Source: JAVBRA01 sp031548435 (GTDB taxonomy: Bacteria; Bacteroidota; Bacteroidia; Bacteroidales; Rikenellaceae). Taken from it: 64,000 nt of DNA. Under the pieces are notes generated by a model. The model did no database searches. It saw only the letters and a list, made by a program, of their open reading frames with translations, and was not told where the DNA came from. The position numbers were made by a program, and so were the translations under genes. Below, piece after piece: positions 16,552-24,761 of the stretch; position 1 is the first letter of the stretch; each line of letters begins with the position of its first letter. Location: positions 62,001 through 126,000 of the forward strand of contig JAVBRA010000006.1 in assembly GCA_031548435.1 (NCBI GenBank), given 5' to 3'.

Positions 16552-17562
16552 TTATCGTGCTTTGGCGTTGTATTGGCCCAGCGCGTCGAAAAACGCCGCG
16601 ATGTTTGCCTCGGGCACATGCGGCGGCGTGTCGCACCCCGACGAAAGGATGAAGTTCCGGTGGCCGCCGCATCTTTCCAGCAGTTGCAGCGTCTGGCTTC
16701 TCACCTGCTCGGCCGAGGCCTGCCTGAACACGCTCACCGGATCGAGGTTGCCCATCACCAGCACTTCGGGCGGGCATTGTTCCAGCACCTGCGCCATGTC
16801 GGCCTTGTTGCCGAAGTGGTATCCCCTGGCGCCGGTGGCCAGCATCGCCTCGGTGCAGTGCCCCGTGTTGCCGCAGTTGTGGAGAACGACGATGAACCGC
16901 TCGTCCTGCATCGAGTCGACGATCTGTTTCACGTAGTGCGACGAGAATTCCTGGCAGCCGTCGTTCGAAAGCAGCCCCGCCGCCGGTTCGGCCACAATCA
17001 CCCCGTCCACCCCGGTCGCTTTCAGCGCCGCGCAGTACTCCATCAGGAAGTCGGTGCATTTTTGCAGCAGCCGTCCGGCCCGGTCGGGCTCGGAATAGCA
17101 CAGCATCATCATCTCCGACAGGTCGAACAGCCGTCCGGCCAGCGAAAACGGCCCGATGCACCCGGCGAAAACCGGCTTGTCGGTGAAATGTTGTGCCGCC
17201 AGCTTATTGGCCAGCAGGTATTGCTGCACGCGCCCCTTGTCGAGGCCCGGGACGGAGAGCGCGTCGATCGCCTCCTCGTCCTCAAGCAGGCGTCCCACCA
17301 CGCTCGGGATCTCGTCGTCCGGAAAAACGATCTGCGCCCCGAAGGCCTCGGCCTCGACCGTCAGATCCATGATCACGGTCGTGGCTGCCGGCGAGAACCG
17401 TTCGTTCACGGCCCGGATGGCGTTGAAATGCACCTGTCCGTCGCATACGGCCTCTTTCACGCTCGCCCCGGTGATCTCGATCCCCGGATGGGTCATGATG
17501 GGGACGGCCGGCCTTTCGGCCCGGGCGAAGACGCCGTCTGTCCATTCGGTTATATTTTTCAT
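16552..17562 (-). CDS. UROD-family methylcobamide methyltransferase (MtaA/MtbA-like)
   Basis: This 336-residue protein has the uroporphyrinogen-decarboxylase fold. Zn-binding residues typical of methylcobamide:acceptor methyltransferases are present: His-x-Cys in VLHNCGNTGHCT (about 230) and a later Cys in ILSSGCDTPP (about 305). True UroD lacks these and has an N-terminal Arg motif not seen here. It would move a methyl group from the corrinoid protein to a thiol or pterin acceptor, or act as the donor-side enzyme. It follows the corrinoid protein gene (25-bp gap) and is 1 bp from the activation protein. Confidence 0.82.
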   Translation of the reverse strand: MKNITEWTDGVFARAERPAVPIMTHPGIEITGASVKEAVCDGQVHFNAIRAVNERFSPAATTVIMDLTVEAEAFGAQIVFPDDEIPSVVGRLLEDEEAIDALSVPGLDKGRVQQYLLANKLAAQHFTDKPVFAGCIGPFSLAGRLFDLSEMMMLCYSEPDRAGRLLQKCTDFLMEYCAALKATGVDGVIVAEPAAGLLSNDGCQEFSSHYVKQIVDSMQDERFIVVLHNCGNTGHCTEAMLATGARGYHFGNKADMAQVLEQCPPEVLVMGNLDPVSVFRQASAEQVRSQTLQLLERCGGHRNFILSSGCDTPPHVPEANIAAFFDALGQYNAKAR

Positions 17563-17587
17563 GGTCGTTGCTTGCTAAATTGGAAAA

Positions 17588-18220
17588 CTACTTTCCCATC
17601 AGTTTTTTTGCCGACTCGGCGGCGGCATTGGCATTGTCAGTGTAGGCGTCGGCGCCGATCTGTCGGGCGAACTGTTCGGTTACGGGGGCGCCGCCGATCA
17701 TGATCTTGACATTGTTGCGGATGCCGGCTTCGTCGCATGCCTTGATAACGGCTTCCATCTGCGTCATGGTGGTGGTCAGCAGGGCCGACAGGCACAGGAT
17801 GTCGGCCTTGTTGGCCGTGACCGCCTCGATGAACCTGTCGACCGGCACGTCGATCCCCAGGTTGATGACGTCGAACCCCGCCCCTTCGAGCATCGAGGCT
17901 ACCAGGTTCTTTCCGATGTCGTGCAGGTCGCCCTTGACCGTGCCGATCACCACCTTGCCCGTGCTCGATCCGCTGCCGGGCACCAGGTGCGGCTTGATCC
18001 GTTCGAGCGAGCTTTTCATCGCCCGGGCCGCCAGCAGCATCTCGGGGATGAACGCCTTGCCGCTCTCGAACAGCGCGCCCACCTCGCCCATAGCCGGGAT
18101 CAGCGCCTGATTGATAATGCTTTGCGGATCTTCGCCCGCCTCCAGCAGGATGTCCGTCTCTGCCGCGGCGTCTTTGAACCTGCCTTTGAGAACGGCGTCG
18201 TAAATTTTCGATTTGTCCAT
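17588..18220 (-). CDS. Corrinoid (B12-binding) methyl-carrier protein
   Basis: This 210-residue protein (from ATG 18220, MDKSKIYDAVLKGRF) has an N-terminal helical cap domain (about 1-85: ALIPAMGEVGALFESGKAFI, PEMLLAARAM). A Rossmann-like B12 domain follows, with the cobalt-ligating D-x-H-x-x-G motif in KGDLHDIGKNLVASMLE (about 105) and the supporting GIDVP ... SALLTTTM and GGAPVT loops. It matches MtaC/MtbC/MttC-like proteins in length and order. The start 18244 would overlap the upstream gene by 19 bp and is less likely. It shuttles the methyl group between the two UROD-type enzymes that flank it. Confidence 0.92.
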   Translation of the reverse strand: MDKSKIYDAVLKGRFKDAAAETDILLEAGEDPQSIINQALIPAMGEVGALFESGKAFIPEMLLAARAMKSSLERIKPHLVPGSGSSTGKVVIGTVKGDLHDIGKNLVASMLEGAGFDVINLGIDVPVDRFIEAVTANKADILCLSALLTTTMTQMEAVIKACDEAGIRNNVKIMIGGAPVTEQFARQIGADAYTDNANAAAESAKKLMGK

Positions 18221-18225
18221 ATCTG

Positions 18226-19305
18226 TTATTTGTTTTGAACGCATTTAACCAATTGCATGAAATTCTCGATCGGCGTATCCAGTTGCACGTGGTGGGTGGG
18301 GGCGCAGAGCCAGCCGCCGCCCTGTCCGAGCGTGCCTTTGAGCCATTCGAACTCCCGGACAATATCCTCTTTCGTGCCCATCGGCAGGGTCGACTGCACG
18401 GCCATGCCGCCGAAAAACGACAGGTTGCCGCCGTATTTCTTCTTGAGAATCGCCGGGTCCATGCACTCGGTTTGGATCGGGTTGAGCACGTCGACCCCCG
18501 CTTCGATCAGGCCGGGGATGATGTCGTACACGCAGCCGTCCGAGTGGAAAGCGATCTTTATGTCTTTGTTGATCGCCTTTACCTCCTGGCACAGGCGGGC
18601 GTAGCGCGGCTTGAAAAACTCGTTCCATGTGTCGGGGTTGATCAGCAGGCCGGTCTGCGAACCGAAGTCGTCGCCCAGCCAGATCATGTCGGCCCCTTTG
18701 CGGGCCAGGTTTTTCGACACTTCGAGGTGGTACAGGAACGTGGTGTCGAGCAGCTTGTTTGCAAAATCCGGATCGACATACAGGTCCATCAGCATGTTTT
18801 CGAATCCCCGCAGCGCCCATGCCGACTCGAAGATGGCGCAGTGCACCCGGCCGATGATGAAGTAGTCGCTCTTGAACTCGCCCACCAGCCGGTCGAAATG
18901 GTCGTACAGCCCCGGCTGATTGGGGTCGGGTGCCTTATAAGCGTCGATGTCCGGCTCGTCGCCGGCCAGCGGGCCGCCGTCGAGGTTGGTGTAGCGGCCC
19001 TGCCCGAAGGGGGTGTCGTACGGGTCGATTTTCCATTTCACGCCCCAATTGTCGACGTAAGGCTCGTTTCTGAGGTAATAGTTCGTGAACCAGCCCACGC
19101 CGGCCTGCAGGGCGTCCTGTCCGGTGAGCTGTTCCAATTCGTAGCCGTACCACTGGCGGTGGTGCGGTTCGGAGCTGCGCGGCTCCAACCCGAAATGACT
19201 GCGGAGCCGGTCGGCGAATTCCGGAGTGAAAGTGGCCTGGAACGGCACGCGGTCTGTCTGTTCGCGGTTGAGGGCGGCGATCACCCTGTCTCTTTGTTTC
19301 ATCAT
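18226..19305 (-). CDS. UROD-family methyltransferase, probable substrate:corrinoid methyltransferase
   Basis: Start placed at ATG 19305 (MMKQRDRVIAALNREQTDRV), because the -7 box at 19343-19350 puts transcription start near 19336 and rules out an ATG at 19368. This gives 359 residues. The fold signature is clear: RVIAALNREQTDRVPFQ, then IAFHSDGCVYDIIPGLIEAG and VLNPIQTECMDPA. H-x-x-x-C in FHSDGC is a likely Zn site. It is the first gene of the operon and probably demethylates the growth substrate onto the corrinoid protein. Substrate (O-, N- or S-methyl compound) cannot be read from sequence. Confidence 0.82.
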   Translation of the reverse strand: MMKQRDRVIAALNREQTDRVPFQATFTPEFADRLRSHFGLEPRSSEPHHRQWYGYELEQLTGQDALQAGVGWFTNYYLRNEPYVDNWGVKWKIDPYDTPFGQGRYTNLDGGPLAGDEPDIDAYKAPDPNQPGLYDHFDRLVGEFKSDYFIIGRVHCAIFESAWALRGFENMLMDLYVDPDFANKLLDTTFLYHLEVSKNLARKGADMIWLGDDFGSQTGLLINPDTWNEFFKPRYARLCQEVKAINKDIKIAFHSDGCVYDIIPGLIEAGVDVLNPIQTECMDPAILKKKYGGNLSFFGGMAVQSTLPMGTKEDIVREFEWLKGTLGQGGGWLCAPTHHVQLDTPIENFMQLVKCVQNK

Positions 19306-19342
19306 GATTTCGCGATTGGTTCGGTAAAGTAATTGAATAGAA

Positions 19343-19350
19343 CAAAGGTA
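19343..19350 (-). promoter_or_regulatory. -7 box of the corrinoid methyltransferase operon
   Basis: TACCTTTG on the minus strand matches TAnnTTTG, with predicted start near 19336. No TTTG is visible 19-21 bp upstream, which fits an activator-dependent (AraC-type) promoter. Confidence 0.45.
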
Positions 19351-19646
19351 TTCCGATTTACGGTACATTTACCGCCTAAAGAGGAACCGCTGCGACAAAT
19401 TAATAGCATAAACCGGCCCTGGGTTAAGTTCCCTTTTCGATAAAAAAATGGGGTGGTTCCACGGCGATGTTATGTTTTGCGGTCGGGTTCGTTATGTATG
19501 ATATCCGGTCGATGTTTGCGTTTCCGGGGCGAGGGTGAATGCGTTTTCAATGGCATCCCCGTTTTTTTTCGAACTGATATACTGATTGTTGACTTGTTGT
19601 TAGTAATTTTTATTACGGAAAATATGCGGGATTATCAAAAAAGGGC

Positions 19647-19654
19647 TACATTTG
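19647..19654 (+). promoter_or_regulatory. -7 box of the outer-membrane beta-barrel gene
   Basis: TACATTTG matches TAnnTTTG. Predicted start about 19661 gives a leader of about 72 nt before ATG 19733. The -33 box is not obvious. Confidence 0.45.
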
Positions 19655-19732
19655 CAGCGATTTGATTACTTTTATGTGCGGAAGCCGAAAAGCACAATAA
19701 CAGAGTAGGCGAGTTTTAAATTCAGTTTTAAA

Positions 19733-20296
19733 ATGAAAAAGATTTTTGCTTTGGCAGCTGCCCTGGTAATGGGCGCAACTGCAGCTAACGCTCAGTGGTA
19801 TGTTGGAACAACCGGTATGGGTGTTGCAAGCCAGGAAACTCCTGCTTTGATGACCGGTTTCTCTTCTCAGGATGGCGAAACTCAGTGGGGTATCGCTCCG
19901 GAAGTAGGTTACAACTTCAACGAAAAGTGGACCGTTGGTTTGGGTGTAGGTTACACTTCTTACGGTGAAGACATGAACGCATTCGGTGTTAATCCTTATG
20001 TTCGTTATTTCCTTGCTCGCGAAAACCGTTTCGGTTTCTATCTGCAGGGCGATATCAAGTACGTTTCTCAGAGCTGGACCACGGATCCTATTACCGAAGA
20101 TATTAATACGGACAAAAGTTCGAACTACATGAGCTTCGGTATCATGCCGGGTGTTTCTTACATGATCTCAAGCAAGTTCGGCATCAACTCTTCTTTCGGT
20201 TTCCTGGGCTACAGCAACGTGAAAGACGGTGACGGCATCTTCGGCCTCGACCTGTCTGCTCAGACCCTGAACTTCGGCCTGACTTACAACTTCTAA
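19733..20296 (+). CDS. Small outer-membrane beta-barrel protein
   Basis: This 187-residue protein has a clear signal peptide (MKKIFALAAALVMGATAANA|Q). Alternating amphipathic strands, each rich in Gly and aromatic residues, follow (APEVGYNFNEKWTVGLGVGY; NPYVRYFLARENRFGFYLQG; FGIMPGVSYMISSKFGINSS) and end in the terminal aromatic strand NFGLTYNF. This is the OmpW/OmpX-like 8-strand class. Codon choice (GCT, GGT, GTT rich) is more biased than in neighbouring genes, suggesting high expression. It is transcribed alone, from the 19647 box to the 20319 terminator. Confidence 0.88.
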   Translation: MKKIFALAAALVMGATAANAQWYVGTTGMGVASQETPALMTGFSSQDGETQWGIAPEVGYNFNEKWTVGLGVGYTSYGEDMNAFGVNPYVRYFLARENRFGFYLQGDIKYVSQSWTTDPITEDINTDKSSNYMSFGIMPGVSYMISSKFGINSSFGFLGYSNVKDGDGIFGLDLSAQTLNFGLTYNF

Positions 20297-20318
20297 TCTG
20301 AAGTTTCAGACCAATATG

Positions 20319-20350
20319 AACGGCCGCCCATTGGGCGGCCGTTTCTTTTT
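20319..20350 (+). terminator. Terminator after the beta-barrel gene
   Basis: An 11-bp stem (20319-20329 with 20333-20343, AACGGCCGCCC) with a 3-nt loop is followed by TTTCTTTTT. Confidence 0.85.
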
Positions 20351-20384
20351 ATGCCGATGCTTTTATAATTCACCGGAAAATGCG

Positions 20385-20392
20385 TACATTTG
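20385..20392 (+). promoter_or_regulatory. -7 box of the rfbACDB operon
   Basis: TACATTTG matches TAnnTTTG and gives a start near 20399, about 20 nt before rfbA. A T-rich element at 20361-20364 is in place of a good -33 box. Confidence 0.45.
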
Positions 20393-20418
20393 GTTCTGTT
20401 TAACCAAAAGGTTCGCCT

Positions 20419-21297
20419 ATGAAAGGCATTGTTCTGGCCGGAGGGACGGGTACGCGGCTCTATCCCATTACCAAAGGGGTGTCGAAGCAGTTGCTGCCCA
20501 TCTACGACAAGCCGATGATCTACTATCCGATCTCGGTGCTGATGCTGGCCGGCATTTCGGAGATACTGATCATCTCCACCCCCCACGACCTGCCGATGTT
20601 CAGGCGCCTGCTGGGCGACGGGAGCAACTATGGCGTGCGGTTCGAGTATGCTGAACAACCCTCGCCCGACGGACTCGCGCAGGCGTTCATTATCGGAGAG
20701 AAGTTTATCGGTTCCGACCCGGTGTGCCTGGTGTTGGGAGACAATATATTCTACGGCCGCGGCTTCACCCAGATGCTGAAAGACGCCGTGGCCGCCGCCG
20801 AAAAGGGGGAGGCGACCATCTTCGGCTATTGGGTCAACGATCCGCAGCGCTACGGCGTGGCCGAGTTCGACGCCGCGGGGAACGTGCTTCACATCGAGGA
20901 GAAGCCGCAGCACCCGAAGACGAATTATGCCGTGGTGGGCCTCTATTTCTACCCGAACAAAGTGGTGGGCATCGCGCAAGGCATCAGGCCTTCGGCGCGG
21001 GGCGAGCTCGAAATAACGTCGGTCAATAGCGCGTTTGCGCAGGGGGGCGAGTTGAAAATCAAAGAACTGAGCCGCGGATTCGTGTGGCTCGACACCGGTA
21101 CGCACGAATCGCTGAGCGAGGCCTCGACCTTTATCGAGGTGATCGAAAAACGTACGGGGCTGAAAGTGGCGTGCCTTGAGGCGATCGCCTATCGCAACGG
21201 CTGGATCACGCTCGAAAAACTGCGCGAGGTGGCCGAACCTATGAAAAACAATCAATACGGGCAATACTTGCTTGACACGCAACGACATCTGAAATGA
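20419..21297 (+). CDS. rfbA: Glucose-1-phosphate thymidylyltransferase
   Basis: This 292-residue protein is the usual length for RmlA. It catalyses the first step of dTDP-L-rhamnose synthesis (dTTP + Glc-1-P to dTDP-glucose). The N-terminal nucleotide-binding motif GGTGTRLYPITKGVSKQLLP with K-P-M after it, and the catalytic/metal region LVLGDNIFYG and VVGLYFYPN, are all intact. The C terminus has the family GYVWLDTGTHESL-like segment (GFVWLDTGTHESLSEA). Its stop overlaps the rfbC start (ATGA 21294-21297). The product feeds O-antigen, capsule or surface-layer glycan synthesis. Confidence 0.95.
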   Translation: MKGIVLAGGTGTRLYPITKGVSKQLLPIYDKPMIYYPISVLMLAGISEILIISTPHDLPMFRRLLGDGSNYGVRFEYAEQPSPDGLAQAFIIGEKFIGSDPVCLVLGDNIFYGRGFTQMLKDAVAAAEKGEATIFGYWVNDPQRYGVAEFDAAGNVLHIEEKPQHPKTNYAVVGLYFYPNKVVGIAQGIRPSARGELEITSVNSAFAQGGELKIKELSRGFVWLDTGTHESLSEASTFIEVIEKRTGLKVACLEAIAYRNGWITLEKLREVAEPMKNNQYGQYLLDTQRHLK

Positions 21298-21839
21298 AAG
21301 TAACGACAACCGATCTGGAAGGGGTGCTTGTTTTCGAGCCGGAGCTCCATTGCGACAGCCGCGGCTGGTTTTATGAAAGTTTCCGCGACGATGTTGTCCG
21401 GGAGGCGATCGGGCCGGTCGATTTCGTGCAGGAGAACCAGTCGCTTTCGCACCGGGGGGTGCTGCGGGGGCTGCATTATCAGCGGCCGCCGTTTGCGCAG
21501 GGCAAGTTGATCCGGGTGCTCGCGGGCGAGGTGTTGGATGTGGCGGTGGATATCCGTCGGACATCGCCCGCGTTCGGTCGTTATGTAGCCATGGTGCTGT
21601 CGGCTGAAAACCGCAGGCAGCTGTGGGTTCCGCGTGGATTTGCCCATGGCTTTCTGACGCTGAGCGACAGCGCCCAGGTGCTCTACAAGTGCGATGCCTA
21701 CTATGCTCCGCAGGCCGACGCGGGAGTGCGGTGGAACGATCCGGCGCTGGCCATCGACTGGCGGGGCGTTGTCGATCCGGTGATGTCGGAAAAGGACAGG
21801 GCGTTGCCGGTGTTGAGCGCACTCACGGAATGTTTTTGA
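21294..21839 (+). CDS. rfbC: dTDP-4-dehydrorhamnose 3,5-epimerase
   Basis: This 181-residue protein is the third-step enzyme, converting dTDP-4-keto-6-deoxyglucose to the L-lyxo epimer. RmlC cupin residues are present: RGWFYESF, QENQSLSHRGVLRGLHYQ with the catalytic His (LHYQ), GKLIRVLAGEVLDVAVDIRR, and WVPRGFAHGFLTLSD. Translation is coupled to rfbA by the 4-bp overlap. Confidence 0.95.
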   Translation: MKVTTTDLEGVLVFEPELHCDSRGWFYESFRDDVVREAIGPVDFVQENQSLSHRGVLRGLHYQRPPFAQGKLIRVLAGEVLDVAVDIRRTSPAFGRYVAMVLSAENRRQLWVPRGFAHGFLTLSDSAQVLYKCDAYYAPQADAGVRWNDPALAIDWRGVVDPVMSEKDRALPVLSALTECF

Positions 21840-21891
21840 GGCATACTTGTTGGCGTTTAGGGCGCAATACGAAAAAACGGTTCGAAATACG

Positions 21892-22758
21892 ATGTCCAAT
21901 ATTCTCATAACGGGTGCGTCGGGGCAGTTGGGGCGCGAGTTCCAGGATCTGGCGCCGCACTACCCCGGTCACAATTTTTATTACACCGATCTGCCGAACC
22001 TCGATATCACTGATGCGGCGGCGGTGGAGCGGTTTGTGTCTGAAAATAAGGTGGAGGCGATTGTCAATTGTGCGGCCTACACCTCGGTTGACAAGGCGGA
22101 GGCTGAGCCCGATGCGGCTTTTGCCATCAACGCGCGCGGGGCCGGGAACCTGGCCCGTGCGGCGAAAAAGCGCGATGCGGTGATGGTGCAGATATCGACC
22201 GATTACGTTTTCGACGGGTCGGCCGATGTTCCGTACTCTGAGTCGCACCCCGTTTCGCCTCAGACGGTCTACGGGCAGTCGAAGATGGAAGGCGAAAACG
22301 AAGTGGCGCTGTCCGGATGCTGCGGGATTATTGTGCGCACGTCTTGGCTCTATTCGGCCTATGGTCAGAACTTTGTGAGAACGATGCTGGCGGCTTCCGG
22401 GTGCAATCTGCTGAAAGTGGTGGCCGATCAGGTCGGGTCGCCGACCTACGCCGCCGGGCTCGCGTCGGCGGTGATGGAGCTGTTGCCGCAGTTACCGGAA
22501 GGGGAGTGCCGGGGGGAGGTTTTCCATTATGCGGATCAGGGAGCGGCGTCGTGGTACGACCTTGCGGTCGAGGCGTTGAGATTGGCGGGGGCCCAGACCG
22601 CCGTCGAGCCCATCACGTCGAGAGAATATCCCTCGGCGGCCCAACGGCCGGCCTATTCGGTGTTGGATACGAGCAAGATACGTCGTACATTCGGCGTGAA
22701 GATCCCCTGTTGGCGCGACTCGCTGGCCGTGTGCATCGACCGGATTTGTCTTGGATGA
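21892..22758 (+). CDS. rfbD: dTDP-4-dehydrorhamnose reductase
   Basis: ATG 21892 (MSNILITGASGQLGREFQ) is chosen because it opens the Rossmann motif GASGQLG; upstream in-frame codons lack any motif. The protein is 288 residues. It is an extended SDR with the catalytic Y-x-x-x-K (YGQSKMEGE) and Ser/Thr (QISTDYVFDG). It performs the final reduction to dTDP-L-rhamnose. A 52-bp gap follows rfbC. The gene order A-C-D-B is typical for this phylum. Confidence 0.94.
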   Translation: MSNILITGASGQLGREFQDLAPHYPGHNFYYTDLPNLDITDAAAVERFVSENKVEAIVNCAAYTSVDKAEAEPDAAFAINARGAGNLARAAKKRDAVMVQISTDYVFDGSADVPYSESHPVSPQTVYGQSKMEGENEVALSGCCGIIVRTSWLYSAYGQNFVRTMLAASGCNLLKVVADQVGSPTYAAGLASAVMELLPQLPEGECRGEVFHYADQGAASWYDLAVEALRLAGAQTAVEPITSREYPSAAQRPAYSVLDTSKIRRTFGVKIPCWRDSLAVCIDRICLG

Positions 22759-22816
22759 ACGCCGCCCCGGTCAGCATTCTGACAGGCGTGGCGGTATTAT
22801 AAAACTTCTTGGAAAC

Positions 22817-23884
22817 ATGGATAAACGGAACATACTGGTCACCGGCGGCGCCGGGTTCATCGGGTCGCACGTGGTGCGGCTGCTGGTGAATAAGTATCCT
22901 CATTACCATATCTTTAACCTCGATAACCTGACCTATGCCGGCAATCTCGAAAATCTGACGGATATCGAAAGCGCCCCGAACTACACGTTCATCCGGGCCG
23001 ATATCTGCGACGTCGAGGCTGTGTTTGAAGTGCTTGTAAATCACGCTATTGACGGAGTAATCCATCTGGCTGCCGAAAGCCATGTCGATCGGTCGATCGC
23101 CGATCCGTCGGCCTTTGCCCGCACCAACGTCATGGGCACGCTGTCGCTGTTGCAGGCGGCTGTGCAGGCGTGGAAAGGGGCGATGGCCGGCAAACGGTTC
23201 TACCACATCTCGACCGACGAGGTATACGGCTCGCTCGACGGCGGCGGGCTGTTCTCCGAATCGACCCCGTACGACCCCCGCAGTCCGTACTCGGCGTCCA
23301 AGGCCGCTTCGGATCATTTTGTGCGCGCCTATCACAACACCTACGGCCTGCCGGTGGTGGTGTCGAACTGCTCGAACAACTACGGGCCCAATCAGTTCCC
23401 GGAAAAACTGATCCCGCTGTTCATCCATAACATCGTGGAGGGAAAGCCGTTGCCGGTGTACGGGCGGGGTGAGAACGTGCGCGACTGGCTCTATGTCGAG
23501 GATCACGCCCGGGCCATCGATGCCGTGTTCCATCGGGGCGGGGTGGGAGAGACCTATAACATCGGCGGGTGCAATGAGTGGCGCAATATCGACCTGATAC
23601 ACAAATTGATAGATGTGACAGACCGTTTGCTGGGGCGTCCGGCGGGACAAAGCGAGAAACTGATCGCTTACGTTGCCGACCGTCCCGGGCACGACCTGCG
23701 TTACGCCATCGACGCCTCGAAAATAAAATGGGAACTGGGCTGGGAACCTCAGCTGCAATTCGAGCAGGGGCTTGAGCGGACGGTCGGGTGGTATCTGTCG
23801 AACGCTCGGTGGCTCAGCCATATCGCCAGCGGGGAGTACCGGACGTATTACGAAAAAATGTACGGAAACGAAGGCAAGAAGTGA
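22817..23884 (+). CDS. rfbB: dTDP-glucose 4,6-dehydratase
   Basis: ATG 22817 gives 355 residues (MDKRNILVTGGAGFIGSHVV), with the NAD-binding GGAGFIG motif. Also present are HLAAESHVDRSI, the catalytic S-T-D-E (HISTDEVYGSLD), Y-x-x-x-K (YSASKAASDH) and the C-terminal DRPGHDLRYAID. It is step two of the dTDP-rhamnose pathway and the last gene of the block. Only 2 bp separate its stop from the ATG of the small gene at 23887. Confidence 0.95.
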   Translation: MDKRNILVTGGAGFIGSHVVRLLVNKYPHYHIFNLDNLTYAGNLENLTDIESAPNYTFIRADICDVEAVFEVLVNHAIDGVIHLAAESHVDRSIADPSAFARTNVMGTLSLLQAAVQAWKGAMAGKRFYHISTDEVYGSLDGGGLFSESTPYDPRSPYSASKAASDHFVRAYHNTYGLPVVVSNCSNNYGPNQFPEKLIPLFIHNIVEGKPLPVYGRGENVRDWLYVEDHARAIDAVFHRGGVGETYNIGGCNEWRNIDLIHKLIDVTDRLLGRPAGQSEKLIAYVADRPGHDLRYAIDASKIKWELGWEPQLQFEQGLERTVGWYLSNARWLSHIASGEYRTYYEKMYGNEGKK

Positions 23885-23886
23885 CG

Positions 23887-24154
23887 ATGAAAGGTTTCGA
23901 AAGGGGTGGCGTCAGTTATCTTTTCCATCGTAGACGGGGAGGGAGATCTCTCGGTCAGCGGATTGGATTCCTTGCAGGCCGCACATGTACAATGGCTTGC
24001 CGGAAGACTCGAAGTTGGAGATAAAGTACGTTTCAGAGTGGCGGAGGCAGACAGGATTTCCGACATACGAAAACGGCGCTTCAAAGACAGGAAAAAACTT
24101 AAGGAGGAATATTTGCGCCTTAAAAAAAAACTTACTGAGAAAGGGCTGCTATGA
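23887..24154 (+). CDS. Small hypothetical protein, probably frameshifted near its start
   Basis: The coding part runs in one frame from GTG 23906 to TGA 24154 (82 residues). It contains DGEGDLSVSGLDS, QWLAGRLEVGDKVRFRVAEA and a basic coiled-coil tail (RRFKDRKKLKEEYLRLKKKL). An ATG at 23887 (MKGFER), 2 bp after rfbB, is out of frame by one base; dropping one G of the GGGG run (about 23901-23905) would join it. The downstream gene starts with the same MKGF, supporting this. The family is unknown to me. The two genes are paralogous: QWLAGRLEVGDKVRFRVAEAD here aligns with EWVSADLDMGDEIEVEMAESD there. It may be translated from GTG if intact. Confidence 0.55.
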
Positions 24155-24523
24155 AGGGGTTTATACTGAAGTTCAGAGGGTCGTCGTACAAAATCGGAGT
24201 CCCGGAAGGGGTGACCTCTATAACGGCCAATGTCATATCGCACCAATTTTTTCATACTCCGTTTCGTGCAGGGGGACTTAAAACACCCGGGAATATTACG
24301 GTCGAATGGGTGTCAGCAGATCTGGATATGGGAGATGAAATTGAAGTTGAAATGGCCGAATCCGATGAAGCGTCGATTCCTGTTTCCGAAGAACTTTATC
24401 AGGCAGGATGTCATGGCCTGGTGCGCGCAACGCGCAAAAGAAGAAGGGCCGGATTGGGGTTGGCAATTGAACCGGTTCCGTGAACTGGAAAAGGTGCTTA
24501 AAAGCGAGGGGCTGATAGAATAA
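24151..24523 (+). pseudogene. Paralogue of the preceding small gene, frameshifted in the middle
   Basis: From ATG 24151 (overlapping the previous TGA as ATGA) the frame reads MKGFILKFRGSSYKIGVPEG ... DMGDEIEVEMAESDEASIPVSEELYQ. Thereafter, in that frame, it turns into an Arg-rich tail stopping at 24483. One frame over, from about 24400 to TAA 24523, lies a plausible helical ending (MAWCAQRAKEEGPDWGWQLN, then RELEKVLKSEGLIE), matching the coiled-coil end of the neighbour. The intact protein would be about 123 residues. There is no homopolymer at the junction, so a slippage explanation is less obvious. It may be a recent pseudogene, a sequencing error or a 110-residue variant. Function unknown. 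Confidence 0.5.
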
Positions 24524-24545
24524 ATGTCTCTCGGCCAAGAGTGCA

Positions 24546-24577
24546 AAAACAAAAACGGAAGCCGCAATGACTTCCGC
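24546..24577 (-). terminator. Terminator of tRNA-Leu
   Basis: On the minus strand, arms GCGGAAG and CTTCCGT pair around a short loop and are followed by TTTTTGTTTTTG. It lies just past the 3' end of the tRNA. Confidence 0.7.
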
Positions 24578-24583
24578 TTTCAG

Positions 24584-24667
24584 TGCCCAGGACAAGAGTC
24601 GAACTTGCACGCCGTAACCGGCACTACCCCCTCAAAGTAGCGTGTCTACCAATTCCACCACCTGGGC
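24584..24667 (-). tRNA. tRNA-Leu (anticodon GAG)
   Basis: The 84-nt minus-strand sequence folds as a class II tRNA. The acceptor arm is GCCCAGG with CCTGGGC plus discriminator A at 24584. The D-arm region is TGGTGGAATTGGTAGACAC, the anticodon arm CTACT-TTGAGGG-GGTAG, a long variable arm follows, and the T-arm contains GTTCGACTC. The loop places GAG at 34-36, so it reads CUC/CUU leucine codons. CCA is not encoded. Its own promoter (24678-24708) and terminator flank it. Confidence 0.95.
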
Positions 24668-24677
24668 TTTGCAGGTG

Positions 24678-24708
24678 CAAATGTAGGTAAAAAACCCAGA
24701 CTTCCAAA
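24678..24708 (-). promoter_or_regulatory. Promoter of tRNA-Leu
   Basis: On the minus strand TTTG (24708-24705), a 19-bp spacer and TACATTTG (24685-24678) fit the Bacteroidota consensus exactly. Predicted start about 24671, 4 nt before the tRNA 5' end. Confidence 0.75.
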
Positions 24709-24761
24709 ATTCGTTGGAAATTATTCCGCAGGCTGCGGGAGGCAGAATTATTTCGCACAGG

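Larger units (their letters stand above)
19306..19732. other. 427-bp divergent intergenic region
   Basis: It holds the promoter of the corrinoid operon (19343-19350, minus) and of the outer-membrane protein (19647-19654, plus). No cobalamin riboswitch-like structure is visible; the predicted leader of the corrinoid operon is only about 33 nt. A small inverted repeat CGGTA-N4-TACCG (19361-19374) just upstream of the -7 box could be a regulator site. I see no gene between. Confidence 0.5.

Noticed and set aside
19306..19732. Cobalamin riboswitch upstream of the corrinoid operon
   Set aside because: The predicted leader is only about 33 nt and no B12-box-like conserved stretch is visible.
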